A DNA stretch of 64,000 nt from Gordius sp. MW1 (taxonomy: Eukaryota; Nematomorpha; Gordioida; Gordea; Gordiidae): the NCBI GenBank assembly GCA_964036665.1, contig OZ038531.1, positions 4,836,168 through 4,900,167 of the forward strand, in the 5' to 3' direction. The first letter of the stretch is position 1; every line of letters begins with the position of its first letter. Of this stretch, positions 21,230 through 32,253 are shown piece after piece. Under the pieces are notes generated by a model. That model was not told the origin of the DNA. It did no database searches and saw only the letters and a program-made list of their open reading frames with translations. Both the position numbers and the translations under genes were made by a program.

Positions 21230-23870
21230 CTTGCTTACAATTTTTCTATGCAAATAGTCAAAGTTATAGAAAAACCTGAATTACCCATAAAGACATTGGC
21301 ACTTATAGTGTTAACATCTTAGATTTACAATGAGAATTAGATCCCTACAACAGGCAACTTTAAGTTGTGACCGAACCGAGCAGTTTGTATTTAATATGTA
21401 TGTACCACTGTCGTTCCAAAACGAAATGTTCTATTCCTGGAAATGGCAAATGAATAAAGTTAAATTCAATAAACTATTAAATTCAATTTTTAGACATTTA
21501 TACATACATTAAAAAACATTAAACACTTTAAAATGTTACCAGATAAATTTTAAATAGATAGGCAACTTTGCTATGTGAAGGGTAAGTAAAGTCAAATACT
21601 AAATAACATAATATTAGCAATATGCTTAACAAGCACTAAGAATGCGAAATAATTGAATTTAAATCATTTAAAAATGGCCCTAAATAACATCACAAATAAG
21701 GAAATTTTCATATTTATACATGGATCAATGGTATCTCATTAGGGCAAACCTGTGGTAATTACATATTTTTTGATCAAAATATTTAATTATTCCTAGAAGA
21801 TATTAAGGCTCGTTTCAGGCCGTTTCAAAATTTTCGTGCCTTCCGAGCCCTGTCCGTTATTGTTTTTAAATGTCCATGAATTTTCCGATGCTATAGGCCA
21901 TCCGAGCCTGCACGGGAATGCATATAAAGTCAAAACCGTTTAATTGGAAAGCCTTAACCCGGATAAAAAATTCGCGATTAATTGATATTTCGCAATAAGA
22001 GTAGTATATGTACATTATATTAAATATTCATTTCTTACGCTTAGCAATAAAACGATGTTTTATATAAGTATCTGGTTGATTTAAGGACTCGAAAATGTTT
22101 GTGAATATCCGATATTGTATACTATTAAGCGATTTGTCAATAAACGATGTTTTTGTTAATACTATCGTTTACAAAAAAACAAAATGGTGGTTAACTTCGC
22201 GATTAAAAGATTTTTGCGATAATCCGATTTGCGATAAGAAGTTTCGACGTACTATCAAATTATGGAATGTAAATGGTGGGAAAGGGAGGGGTGGAATTAA
22301 ATGCCACCATTCAATCTAACATCCACGTTTTCCATAGAATTAAAATTTTTTAAATTCTCTACACTTTATAAAGAAAAGGCTTCCAGATCATTTTCGTTTG
22401 TCCTTCTTCGCATTTCAGATTTTTTGATAAGAGTAATTGAAATATAGGTAAAAACGTAATAAAGGCTGTTTTTATAATAATAAGTAATTATGTCTAATCA
22501 AAATTAGGTCACAGGCGCCTTAACAAGATTTGTGCAATTCGGGCTTATTGAGATTTTTCATATAGTTTAATTTTTTTCACTTTTTTTATTTGATTGTAGG
22601 ATAATATTAATAATAATTAATCGCAGTTCCGATCAAACAAAATTGAGAATTAATACAAAAAAAATTCTTAACATAACATTATTAGTGCAAAAAATTTATT
22701 TTTATCTTGGGCCTAACATGGGTAACTCTAATCATTTGGGCTGGCCGGGCGGACTCTTAGAAGGGCTCGGGCGGGCCCGGGTGAGCAATTTAATTATTGG
22801 ACCGAGCCGGTTCTGACAGAAAATTTTAGACATATAAGACCTATGATGGAGATATAAATTCTGTGTTTAGAATGTAGAACGTCATAATAAAATTGTTATT
22901 TGATTTTTCCTTGCTCCAGCGATATCTAGGATTTCACCTGCGGTGGGAGCATTTACCATGATTAGTTATTAATGCCGATTTATTCAATCGATGTCTTGAC
23001 ATACAATTAATTAAACAAGTTAGTGGAAAAACTTTGCTCATAAAGTGGGATATTAGGCAATGGTTTAAATATTTAAAGCTATTGTTAGGGTGTCGAGAGC
23101 ATTCTTGAGACGACAGGTCTTTAAAGTTTGAGACAAAGTCATATAGCATAAATCAATTTCTAATTTTAAGTGATGTTTGTGTCAAAATCACTAGATTAAA
23201 ATTCGGCCAAAAACATTTTCTGAGTTATTGGCACAATACCTGACGGATTTGCTAGAACAAGATTTAAAAGTTAATTATTATTTGTTTTTTTATAGAAAAC
23301 CGTTGATTTATTTAATGATAAACGAATCAAGAGGGAAAAATAAAGTAAATTTATCCTAAACCTAATGTATTCAATTAAAATATTACTAGGAAAATTTTGC
23401 TTCATGGCAAATCGAGTTCTTTTAAAATGGATCTAAACCATATGAATTAGCTTTAACTTCCGCTAATAAAAAAATTTGATTAAATCTTCCTCTTATAATT
23501 TTTATCTGAGTTGCAATGTTATCTGCTAGAAGAATGACCTGTTGATTGACAAGATCCATTTTTTACAATTGTTTGCATAGTAACAATCTATAGCTAAAAA
23601 ATTTATCAAGATCAGATTGCCGAAAGAACTACTCATAGAAGATATAACATTGCTACTTATAGGTGTGGGAGGGCCAGGTAATAGGGAAAATGCATAATTA
23701 ATTTTTTTGGCAAGCGAAAAGTAAATTCGGAAAAAGAAAAGAATGAATTAAAAGCTTATATATATGTGTAAACTAAGCTGGTAAACAAAAATGTTTTATA
23801 GCGTTTTATTATGGGTTATAAAGAATAATAATGATGGTAAAAATGAGATACATACATATCGAATGTAATA
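21230..23870. other. AT-rich region with weak transposon traces
   Basis: No gene model is supportable. At 21965-22260 repeated GCGATTAATTGATATTTCGC and TTGCGATAATCCGATTTGCG sequence recalls ends of pogo/Tigger-like elements. At 22738-22820 a GGGCTCGGGCGGGCCCGGG block resembles hAT subterminal repeats. Short frames at 21330, 22095 and 22934 have no recognisable motif. Confidence 0.35.
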
Positions 23871-23875
23871 ATACG

Positions 23876-24042
23876 TCCATACGTACATATATACATACGA
23901 CGTAGTATGTATGTATGTACGTATGCACATATGTAAGTATGTACGTATCTATGTACGTATGTATGTACGTCTGTATGTACGCATACGCACATAATGTACG
24001 CATACGTATATACATACGTACATACATACGTACGTACGTAAC
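23876..24042. repeat. Imperfect (GTAC/GTAT) tetranucleotide tract with strand switches
   Basis: TACATA-type repeats switch to GTATGTAC-type and back within about 165 bp, so parts of the tract are reverse complements of each other and could fold. Confidence 0.7.
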
Positions 24043-24049
24043 AGATTAT

Positions 24050-24729
24050 TCGGTTCTATATATGTCGATCTCTCCGAAGAGAGCCGATTTTCGGACTATT
24101 TGAGGATATTCCTCTCCAGCATGGGATGGCTGGACAAGAGTTGTGTTAATACCCATAATGTTGATTAGTATTTTTGTCCTTGTTTCTTTTTTTTTTCTTC
24201 GGTATGCAAATGCAATTACCCATCTAGTAAAAAATTAATAAATTTTTATATAAAAATAAAATATATAGATTAACTTACTTGTTAATATAATTAATAGAAT
24301 ATAATGGTAATTTAGGATTGTTGGTATTACATAATTATATGATAATTAATAATACACTATTTTTAATTGTTAAATTATTAAAATGCACAATATTTAAAGT
24401 TAAACAATGGCTAGAGGTTAGGTTTAAATTTAAGTTTAGTTTTATTTTTTAAGGAATATTAAATAATAATTTTCAAATAATTACAAAAGCAAACAAATAT
24501 TGCTTAATTGTTATTTTAACCTACCCCTATATAAATACCCATATAAACTTTATTTTATTCATTAAAATACTTACTAAATAAGATGATGTTTGTAATATCT
24601 TTAATCCTTTACAGAATAATAAGCGATAGTTGCTATTATAATTCTTATTTAAATTTAATACATTAAAACCATTGTTATTATCTTTATATCTTGTTCAAGT
24701 TGGCTTAATGATTGTTGTCTTATAATTAA
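24050..24729. other. AT-rich, no recognised feature
   Basis: No coding frame, terminal repeat or family member is recognised. Confidence 0.5.
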
Positions 24730-25862
24730 TCTTATATATAAAAATGAAACTATGTTTGTTTGTCTGTTTGTGTGTTTGTTTGTTTGTTTGTGTGTATGCC
24801 ACCACAAAATTTAGAAAACTACCAGACCGATTTGGCTCAAAATTTCACAGTTTATTCCCCATACTCCGGAGCATGTTTTAAGATTTGTTCGAGCCAAATA
24901 GGTCCAGTAGTTTTCGAGGAGTCACGGTTTTATCCGTTTCGGCACTTAATAAAGACGTCCCTCGAAAACTACTGGACCGATTTAACTCAAAATTTCACAC
25001 TTTATTCCCCATAATCCGGAGCATGTTTTAAAATTTGTTTGAGCCAAATCGGTCCAGTAGTTTTTGAGGAGTCACGTTTTTTTGTTTTATCCGTTTTGGC
25101 ACTTAAAAAAGACGTCCCTAGAAACCTACTGGACCGATTTAACTCTAAATTGCACACTTTATTCCCCATACTCCGGAGCATGTTTTAAAAAATGATTCGA
25201 GCCAAATCGGTCCAGTAGTTTTTGAGGTGTCACGTTTTTTTGTTTTATCCGTTTTGGCACTTAAGACGTTTCTAGAAACCTACTGGACCGATTTAACTCT
25301 AAATTTAACATTTTATTCCCCATACTCCGGAGCATGTTTTAAAATTCGTTCGAGCCAAATCGGTTAAGTAGTTTTCGAGGAGTCACGTTTTTTTGTTTTA
25401 TCCGTTTTGGCACTTAAAAAAGACGTCCCTAGAAACCTACTGGACCGATTTAACTCTAAATTTCACACTTTATTCCCCATACTCCGGAGCATGTTTTAAA
25501 AAATGATTCGAGCCAAATCGGTCCAGTAGTTTTCGAGGAGTGACGTTTTTTTGTTTTATCTGTTTTGGCACTTAAAAAAGACGTCCCTCGAAAACTACTA
25601 GACCGATTTACCTCAAAATTTAACATTTTATTCCCCATACTCCGGAGCATGTTTTAAAAAATGATTCAAGCCAAATCGGTCCAGTAGTTTTCGAGGAGTC
25701 ACGTTTTTTTGTTTTATCCGTTTTGGCACTTAAAAAAGACGTCCCTAGAAACCTACTGGACCGATTTAACTCTAAATTGCACACTTTATTCCCCATACTC
25801 CGGAGCATGTTTTAAAAAATGATTCGAGCCAAATCTGTCCAGTAGTTTTCGAGGAGTCACGG
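24730..25862 (+). mobile_element. Helitron-type 5' end followed by palindromic minisatellite
   Basis: It starts with A|TCTTATATATAAAAATGAAA and a GTTTGTTTG-rich block, the same 5' end as the element at 17230-18283. It continues into tandem copies of the ACTACTGGACCGATTT unit. No hairpin plus CTAG end is found, so the 3' part is lost or replaced at about 25862, where a helicase fragment of opposite orientation begins. Confidence 0.65.
24954..25861. repeat. About six 157-bp tandem units, each palindromic
   Basis: The GACGTCCCT-like unit start recurs at 24954, 25111, 25265, 25422, 25580 and 25738 (154-158 bp). A partial unit precedes them at about 24810. Each unit opens with CTACTGGACCGATTT and closes with AAATCGGTCCAGTAG, its exact reverse complement, so each can form a long stem-loop. 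The interior TTCCCCATACTCCGGAGCAT is the best conserved part. Confidence 0.92.
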
Positions 25863-25867
25863 TAATA

Positions 25868-26257
25868 AGGCCCCCCCCCATAGGGAAGTCAATTTTCCGC
25901 AAATCACTGAGAGTACGATCTAGTGCCTCGAGCGCTTTTTTATGCGCCATCGTACATTCATCCCAAAGTATGATTGAGCATATCTTTAGGACTGCCCAAT
26001 TCCCGAGTTCCGACTGATATGGTAGGTTTTTCAATCTGATGCAGATTTAGAGGGAGCTGGAAAGTAGAATGCGCCGTGCGGCCTCCATTGAGTAACGTCG
26101 CCGCTATACCCGATGATGCGACGGCTAGGGCTAGCTCGTTATTGGCGCGAAATTTTGCCAGTAAAAGATTAAGGGGAAAAGTTTTACAGGTGCCGCCGGG
26201 AGCATCAAGGAAAAGCAGACCGCCTCTACCGGTTGGGTGCGATATTAATTTTGACAA
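25868..26257 (-). pseudogene. Helitron Pif1-like helicase fragment
   Basis: On the minus strand GGLLFLDAPGGTCKTF contains a Walker A motif with Cys in place of the usual Gly before Lys-Thr. Then come ASSGIAATLLNGGRTAHSTF and LPLNLHQIEKPT. After a frameshift (about 26030) comes ICSIILWDECTMAHKKALEA then LDRTLSDLRKID, the Walker B region of Helitron-encoded helicases. The frame is cut at the MGG preceding the next motif, exactly at the minisatellite border. The Rep domain and helicase motifs III-VI are absent. Confidence 0.88.
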
Positions 26258-26261
26258 ATAA

Positions 26262-27206
26262 ATTTATTAGTTTATATTTTTCTAAATGGAACCTTTTCCC
26301 TCAAAAATTATTCAGCAATTCCGGGATAAATTTACGACAACATTACCGTTTAACAATTCATCGGCCAACTAAACAACATAAATAACCTTAAGGTAATAAT
26401 TCTATGATTGTTTGACTTAATCGATTCTTTTAGATAACTTTATAAAATATTCAGCAAAAAAACATCATTTTATCCCATCTGTTGCCAAAAAAGAATTATT
26501 TTTAATATTGACAATTTATTGATGATTTCCCGATCAGATTCGGTAAAATTGCATGTTTGTAGGGGAAAAAGTACCGACACGAAAATAAATATAAACAACC
26601 CCAACGACCTGTGTAACAAAGCAATGCTAACTCGTGGCAATTTGTGTGACATAAAAGTTTTCCGGGCTCAGTATAAAGCCGTTTGCCAAAACCACGGAAA
26701 ATCTCTGCCAATCATTTCATGTAATACTAACTGGCACCACTTAACTTTAACAAACCTTTAAAAAATCATTTAAACAAAAATGTATTTGTTTGTTATCTGT
26801 ATCTAACTTTAACGCGGTTACGGCAACAACTATATCATGAGTTTGTTATTGGCTAATATTACATTATTTGGAACTAGCTTTCAATTTTCGATTTAGGTCC
26901 CGACCGAGGAGATTAGACATTATAACGAAGATCGGTCAAAGAGCCAAGCACAAAAAAAATCGAAAATCTATTGTATACTCCCCCTAAAGAAAAGTCATAT
27001 TGAAAGCGTACGTAACTATCATCAATGAATTTATTGCCTCGACAGTATATATACTTTTAAGGTTTTATATATTAATCAGAAAAAAAATATTTTTGTTAAG
27101 GGGGGGGGGGCGCTTCCTCTCCCCCCCCCCATGGCTACACCACTGAGATTAATTAATTATATGAAATTTAATTATTTTCACCATAAATAAAAAATAAATT
27201 TTATTG
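26262..27206. other. AT-rich; no supported gene
   Basis: A plus-strand frame at 26519-26761 and minus-strand frames opposite it are moderately long but match nothing I know. A G10/C10 pair near 27100-27135 followed by CATGGCTACACCACTGAG is an end of the poly-G/C MITE family. Confidence 0.4.
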
Positions 27207-27214
27207 CTTAATTT

Positions 27215-28218
27215 TAGTGCTCTAAACATTTTTAAAAAAATCGAACGCGTTCGCGTTCAACGTTCACATTCGTTCAAAATTTTATGGTAATTTTGTAAAA
27301 TTTAATTTAATATAAATAAATGTCTTATATCTTTTAACACAATATATTAGCCATGATAAAAAATAGTAGTTTTATTTCGATAATATAATTATAAATATAA
27401 TAATAGAGCAAATATAAAGATTTTTTATTTATAAACAATTTTTCTTATTAATTTCTAATAATAATTGTCCTTTAAAATTTTTGTCGGATAAGCAGGAACG
27501 TTGGCAGTTAATACAGCATAGCTATACTAAACCCGCTCCACAGGGTCAGATGAGGGGATTTGAGTATTATACTTATTAAATAAATCTTTAGAGCATGAAA
27601 TTTTATAAAAACGTTTAATGTTTTGTCCTTCGCTTAAAAAAATTGCGATAAGTTATCATCCTCCACCCGCCGTCTACTTCCTCGTCAAAAAAAGATAATT
27701 TCGGAATCGACAGTTCTTTCATTATCAATTCTAAGGGTTTCAATCCCTTTTTTCAATAAAACTATAAGTTTATTCTTTTTTACATTTAGTAATTATTGAA
27801 TTCGGTCCTTATATGAAATGAGTAAAAATAATTATCACATTTTGGCCATGGCAATGTCAATTCATCTGCTGATTTTGAATATTCAGAATCTAAAGATTAT
27901 GAGGATATAATAATATGGTTATCCATATTAACCTCTAAATTAGAATATAACTAATAATATCAAATTAATAAACTTTAATTTTAGCTTCTTTTGCACGTTA
28001 TTGTATGTTAAAAGTATTTAGGGATAGGTAATAGGAAAAACAGCTGATTAAAAAATATAAGACTTTTTTTGTTACAAAATTCGGATTAATATTATTTTTC
28101 AAATATCAAAAATTAAAAAGGGTTTTTAAAAATTGAACGAACGTTAAAAGTTCACAAAAAAAAGGAACGCCGTATATCAATTTTTCATCAAATTTGAACG
28201 CGTTCAATTACAACACTA
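27215..28218 (-). mobile_element. hAT element with exact 8-bp TSD and transposase remnant
   Basis: Target duplication CTTAATTT at 27207-27214 and 28219-28226 is perfect. Ends begin TAGTG (TAGTGCTCTAA and TAGTGTTGTAA), and both subterminal regions repeat GAACG/CGTTC motifs. Between about 27460 and 27610, minus-strand frames read NTQIPSSDPVERVFSIA and, after a shift, LSDKNFK, the conserved hAT dimerisation domain (PSS.PVER.FS, LSDKNFE). Most of the transposase is deleted. The element lies about 510 bp upstream of the DUF229 gene. Confidence 0.87.
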
Positions 28219-28729
28219 CTTAATTTTGATAACCATAAATAACTCAACTAAAAAACCATTAATAAAATGTGGATATTTTAATATGTATAAAGTCAACATC
28301 AGAGCGTTAAGATTATTCTCCAAGTTGACACAATAAATAAAATGGTAAGAAACAAGAGTTAGTAGAGTAAGAACTTTTATCTGCTTTAAGTATCTCCTTC
28401 ACTAAGAAAGGTAAAGACCATCAGTAAAAATTATGTATCACTGCTTCCCCTACCCTTCATGTTATGGGTAATTATAGGTCATAAGGTTATTATAATACAT
28501 ACAGTAAAGATGGGTATTGTATTGTGTGGAATTTACGGTTTAATAAATCCATCGAGTCCCCCTTACCCCCGCATGACTTGACAAGCAGCGACATACTAGT
28601 TTAAACACTGCCTACCCCAAAATAACTAAAAGATTTATATTACTTCGATTATACTGTGGTTAAGGCATCATTTTTGCCCAAAAATATTCTAGTCAAAGCA
28701 TTTAAACGAAAGTAAAGACTCCTATTCCC

Positions 28730-31377
28730 ATGTTTATCGCTGCAAAATATCATGTGAAAGCGTTAATGTCCAGCAGAAAACGCCTCATCCCGTTTGTTAT
28801 AGTGTGCGTAGTGGCTGGGGTAATAGCTAAAGAGGCCTGGCTCTACTTAAATCAAACTGAAGCAGAATACGGGAAAATTCCATGGAATGGCCATATGATT
28901 TTAGATCCTATACCGGAATCATTGAAAGATATTAGTAAAATTAAGCGCGATAATGAAGTTGAATCGGATATAACAAGTGAATTAGATGAAGAATTTATAT
29001 ATGGCGAGGACCAAAAAGATGCTGATAAAATTAAAAACGATATTAACATGGTTGATGAAAGTGTGACTACTAAGTATATTTCTTTCGAAGAATTCGATTT
29101 TCGAGAAAGGGAAGCTGAGTTATACAAAAAATTTCAGACTGCTATGGTTGAAGATGATTTTTCGGCTAATTTAAAATTTGAAAAATGGGGCTCCAATTGC
29201 ATTCTTCCCCAACTAGATCCTTTCCATCCAACGATAAAAGTAAAGGTGAAAACTTATCGTGGGAATCGCCAATTCCCATGCAAAATTGCTAATCAAAAGC
29301 TGATCATCATCGAAAATGGAACATTAACAGTAAACTATATTAGTTTTTTATTTTTAAGAATGACCAATTTTGGTTTTCTATATTTTATCTTAATTTTATC
29401 CTACATTTAAATGAATGCACTTGATCCTCGGACACAAAGTAGGAATTTTAATTGGAAGGGCAGTAATTGAGGAGGAAAATAATATATTTAAAATTAACTA
29501 CGGCAATAAATATGAGAAAAATTAGGATTAAGAGGGGGGGGGACTTCTAAAAGAGTTTTCATCTGAATATTTACATTTTATCCCTTATATTATTTCTTAT
29601 CTATCAGTACGACCGAGAAGCTATAGAGAATGTCTATTTTCAAAATGGGACTTTGCAATGTTCATACCGAGAGATTCTGAGGAACGTTGAAAGTTCTGAT
29701 CCAGACAACATCGTTAAATTTGGTCCAAGCATCTTCTTTGAGGACGGTACCTCGGTTTCGCATATCGAATTTTTGAACGTTTTTTGTTATGGTCCTAATG
29801 GCGAAATTATACACGAAGATATTTTATCCCAACCCCTCATAAAACCGTATCCCATGGCTCCATTTCCAACTAAAAAAATCAAGCTGTCACGCCAAAAGCC
29901 TTATATAGGATTTGATCCCTCGCAAAAGCTCCCATTTCCCAAAATGAGCGTTTTAATGTTTGGCATGGATTCCGTTTCAAGAGTTAACTATCATAGGCAT
30001 ATGCCTAAGACGGATAGATGGGTGGAAAGTCATTTTTCGACAGTAGAATTTATGGCGCACCATAAAATTGGAGAAAATACTTTGCCAAATTTAATGGTCC
30101 TACTTCTGGGTCAATATTATAAGGACGTTGTTTGTGGGGATCGGGCAGCTAATGAGACTTTAGCCAAAGACTGTACTACCTCCTTTCTTCCGGGCGTTCA
30201 ATCAAATCTCTTTTTCGACGACAAAGATATAGTATGGAAACACTTCCAAGCCAATCGATATTACACTTTATTTGGAGAAGATACACCCAATCAAGGCCTT
30301 TTTAGGCGCTTCAGTCGAATGGGATTTCGTAAAGTTCCAGTGGATTTCTATTATAGACCCATGTCGTTATACGTGAAGAATTGGCAAATAGCTACTACGG
30401 ATAGGTTTTGTGCATTCGGTCAAATTGAACCGCTAGACATGATAAACTACATGGGTAAGGCGTGTGGTCGCTTGCAGGCAAAAAAACAACCCTTCTTCGC
30501 GTTCACGTTTTCCAACAAAATGACTCACATGAAAACGGCTAATTTAGGATACCTAGATATTCCAACCCGAGCTTTGCTAACCAATTTATCGACCGGGGCT
30601 AATAACACAATCATAGTATTGTTTTCAGATCATGGTAATAGGATGGATTCATTCAGAAACACTTTTCACGGTGCTTTCGAAGAGCGGCTCCCACTCCTCA
30701 AATTTCTCTTCCCCAAATGGTTTCCTCAAAAGTTTCCAACTTATTGGAAAACTCTCAAAGCCAACGCTAAACTAATAACTTCTCATTTTGATACGCACCG
30801 CACCTTGTTACACCTTTCGGCATCTAAAGGCCCAGTCGTTAATATAGCGCCGACCTCTCGGTACGGATATAGTTTGCTAACTCCATTGCCTCCCGATAGA
30901 ACTTGTACGGAAGCCGGTATACCTATTCATCATTGCGCTTGCAACGTGAACAAGATGCTCAACACTAAGGATGCACAGGTAAAACTATACGCTAAGGCTT
31001 TAGTCAAATTCGTCAACGGCAAATTAAGTTCGTATAAAAAATTGTGCATGAAGTGGACTTTTAAAAGAGTGCTCGCAGCCAAAATGGCATTAATAACGAC
31101 CGGTCAAAATGATACCGGTCCGGACTATCAAAAAGACGGGCTGAGTGGCTCAACTCCTATAATCAAAGTCCCGACCCTAACAGGCCCTAATAGATATTTG
31201 ATATCATTTGTAGTTCTTCCGAGCAGCGCTATCTTTGAAGGTTCAATCACAGCAATCAACGGAAAAATCGAAAAAATTGAGGATGTCACCCGAACTAATG
31301 AATACGGCCCGACAGCTTGGTGCGTAGAAGGCGAAGACATTAAACCCTTCTGCTTTTGCAAATATACCAAATCTTAA
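28730..31377 (+). CDS. DUF229 (sulfatase-fold) type II membrane protein
   Basis: Two exons: 28730-29329 and 29608-31377, with donor ACA|GTAAAC and acceptor TCTATCAG|TAC (phase 0), giving 789 residues. The N-terminus is a short basic tail followed by one hydrophobic segment (about residues 19-40, LIPFVIVCVVAGVIA), which I read as a signal anchor. An acidic linker leads to the DUF229 region. Recognised family motifs are VLMFGMDSVSRVNYHRHMPK (Asp about residue 321), KIGENTLPNLMVLLLG, LFGEDTPNQG and VLFSDHGNRMD (Asp about 541), then EERLPLLKFLFPKWF. DUF229 belongs to the alkaline phosphatase/sulfatase fold; its biochemical activity is poorly known, so I assign none. Frame and motifs are intact. 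The continuation of exon 1 past 29329 is intron read-through. A Golgi or cell-surface location is inference. Confidence 0.93.
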
Positions 31378-31608
31378 AAATATCGGGAAAAAACAAGAGA
31401 TCCGTGTTTTCTGACTTTAATGCTAAGAGAACGGGAGCTATGTCAGTGGTATGAGTTATCGAGGTAAAGAATGCTTTTCTGTGTTTTGTAATATAACCTA
31501 ACCATTCTACCTTCATATGTATGCTTATGTACGAGATCATTGTGTGTTGCATATTAATCGCTATGAAATTTATGTCTCCTATTTGATTTACCGTTGATTA
31601 TTGTTATA

Positions 31609-31614
31609 AATAAA
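31609..31614 (+). terminator. Poly(A) signal AATAAA of the DUF229 gene
   Basis: AATAAA lies 232 bp past the TAA stop, in A/T-rich DNA. It is the first canonical signal I see downstream. Confidence 0.5.
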
Positions 31615-32253
31615 CGCTTATATGCAAGTTAAATAATGCTTGGCATAAATCTAATATTGAAGTAGTTTTAATTACTATAAGGGTTAAAAAACTCCTTGGA
31701 ATGGCGTAATATTATGAGCTAAAATAAAACGACATTATATAATTACAAATAACCCTATCAAATAATGTATTATTGCTTATGCCTTCTAATTTTATTGGTG
31801 TAGGAACACAAAGCGATATTTTTGCCTATTTCTAAATTTTTTGTAAATCGTTAACATTTTTTTGAATTATTCTCTAAAAAATTATCAAATTTATGAAGAT
31901 TTATTGATCAAAGTAGTGTTAATGCTTGCAGTCCATATCGTTTACAAAATAATATATTAAATAAACAATGTAATTATAAAAATTTATTCATAAGTCGAAA
32001 TATATAATTCTTTTATAATTCTAACTAAATTAAAACTTAAAGATAAATACTCATAGTGAAAGTTTTGCAAATGCACGTTATTAAATTGTTTAAGGTTGTA
32101 AATAGAATACAACTTTTTATTTTATATTTGTGACCAAAAGAAATCTAGAATAATCAGTTTCTTTTTAGCTATATTTTTTAACATAGAATGTTGATATAAA
32201 ACCATGAAATATAAATTCAAAGTTTTAAACTGTGAGCTTTATTACAAAACATT
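31615..32253. other. Intergenic, AT-rich
   Basis: Spacer between two co-directional genes. No frame or repeat is recognised. It presumably holds the promoter of the Ig-domain gene, but no element can be pinpointed. Confidence 0.5.

Noticed and set aside
24954-25861. Regular repeat-spacer pattern as a CRISPR array
   Set aside because: Units are contiguous 157-bp near-identical copies with no unique spacers, in a eukaryotic context.
29330-29410. C-terminal end of the first DUF229 frame (hydrophobic tail)
   Set aside because: It is intron read-through past a GTAAAC donor. The spliced frame continues the family domain.
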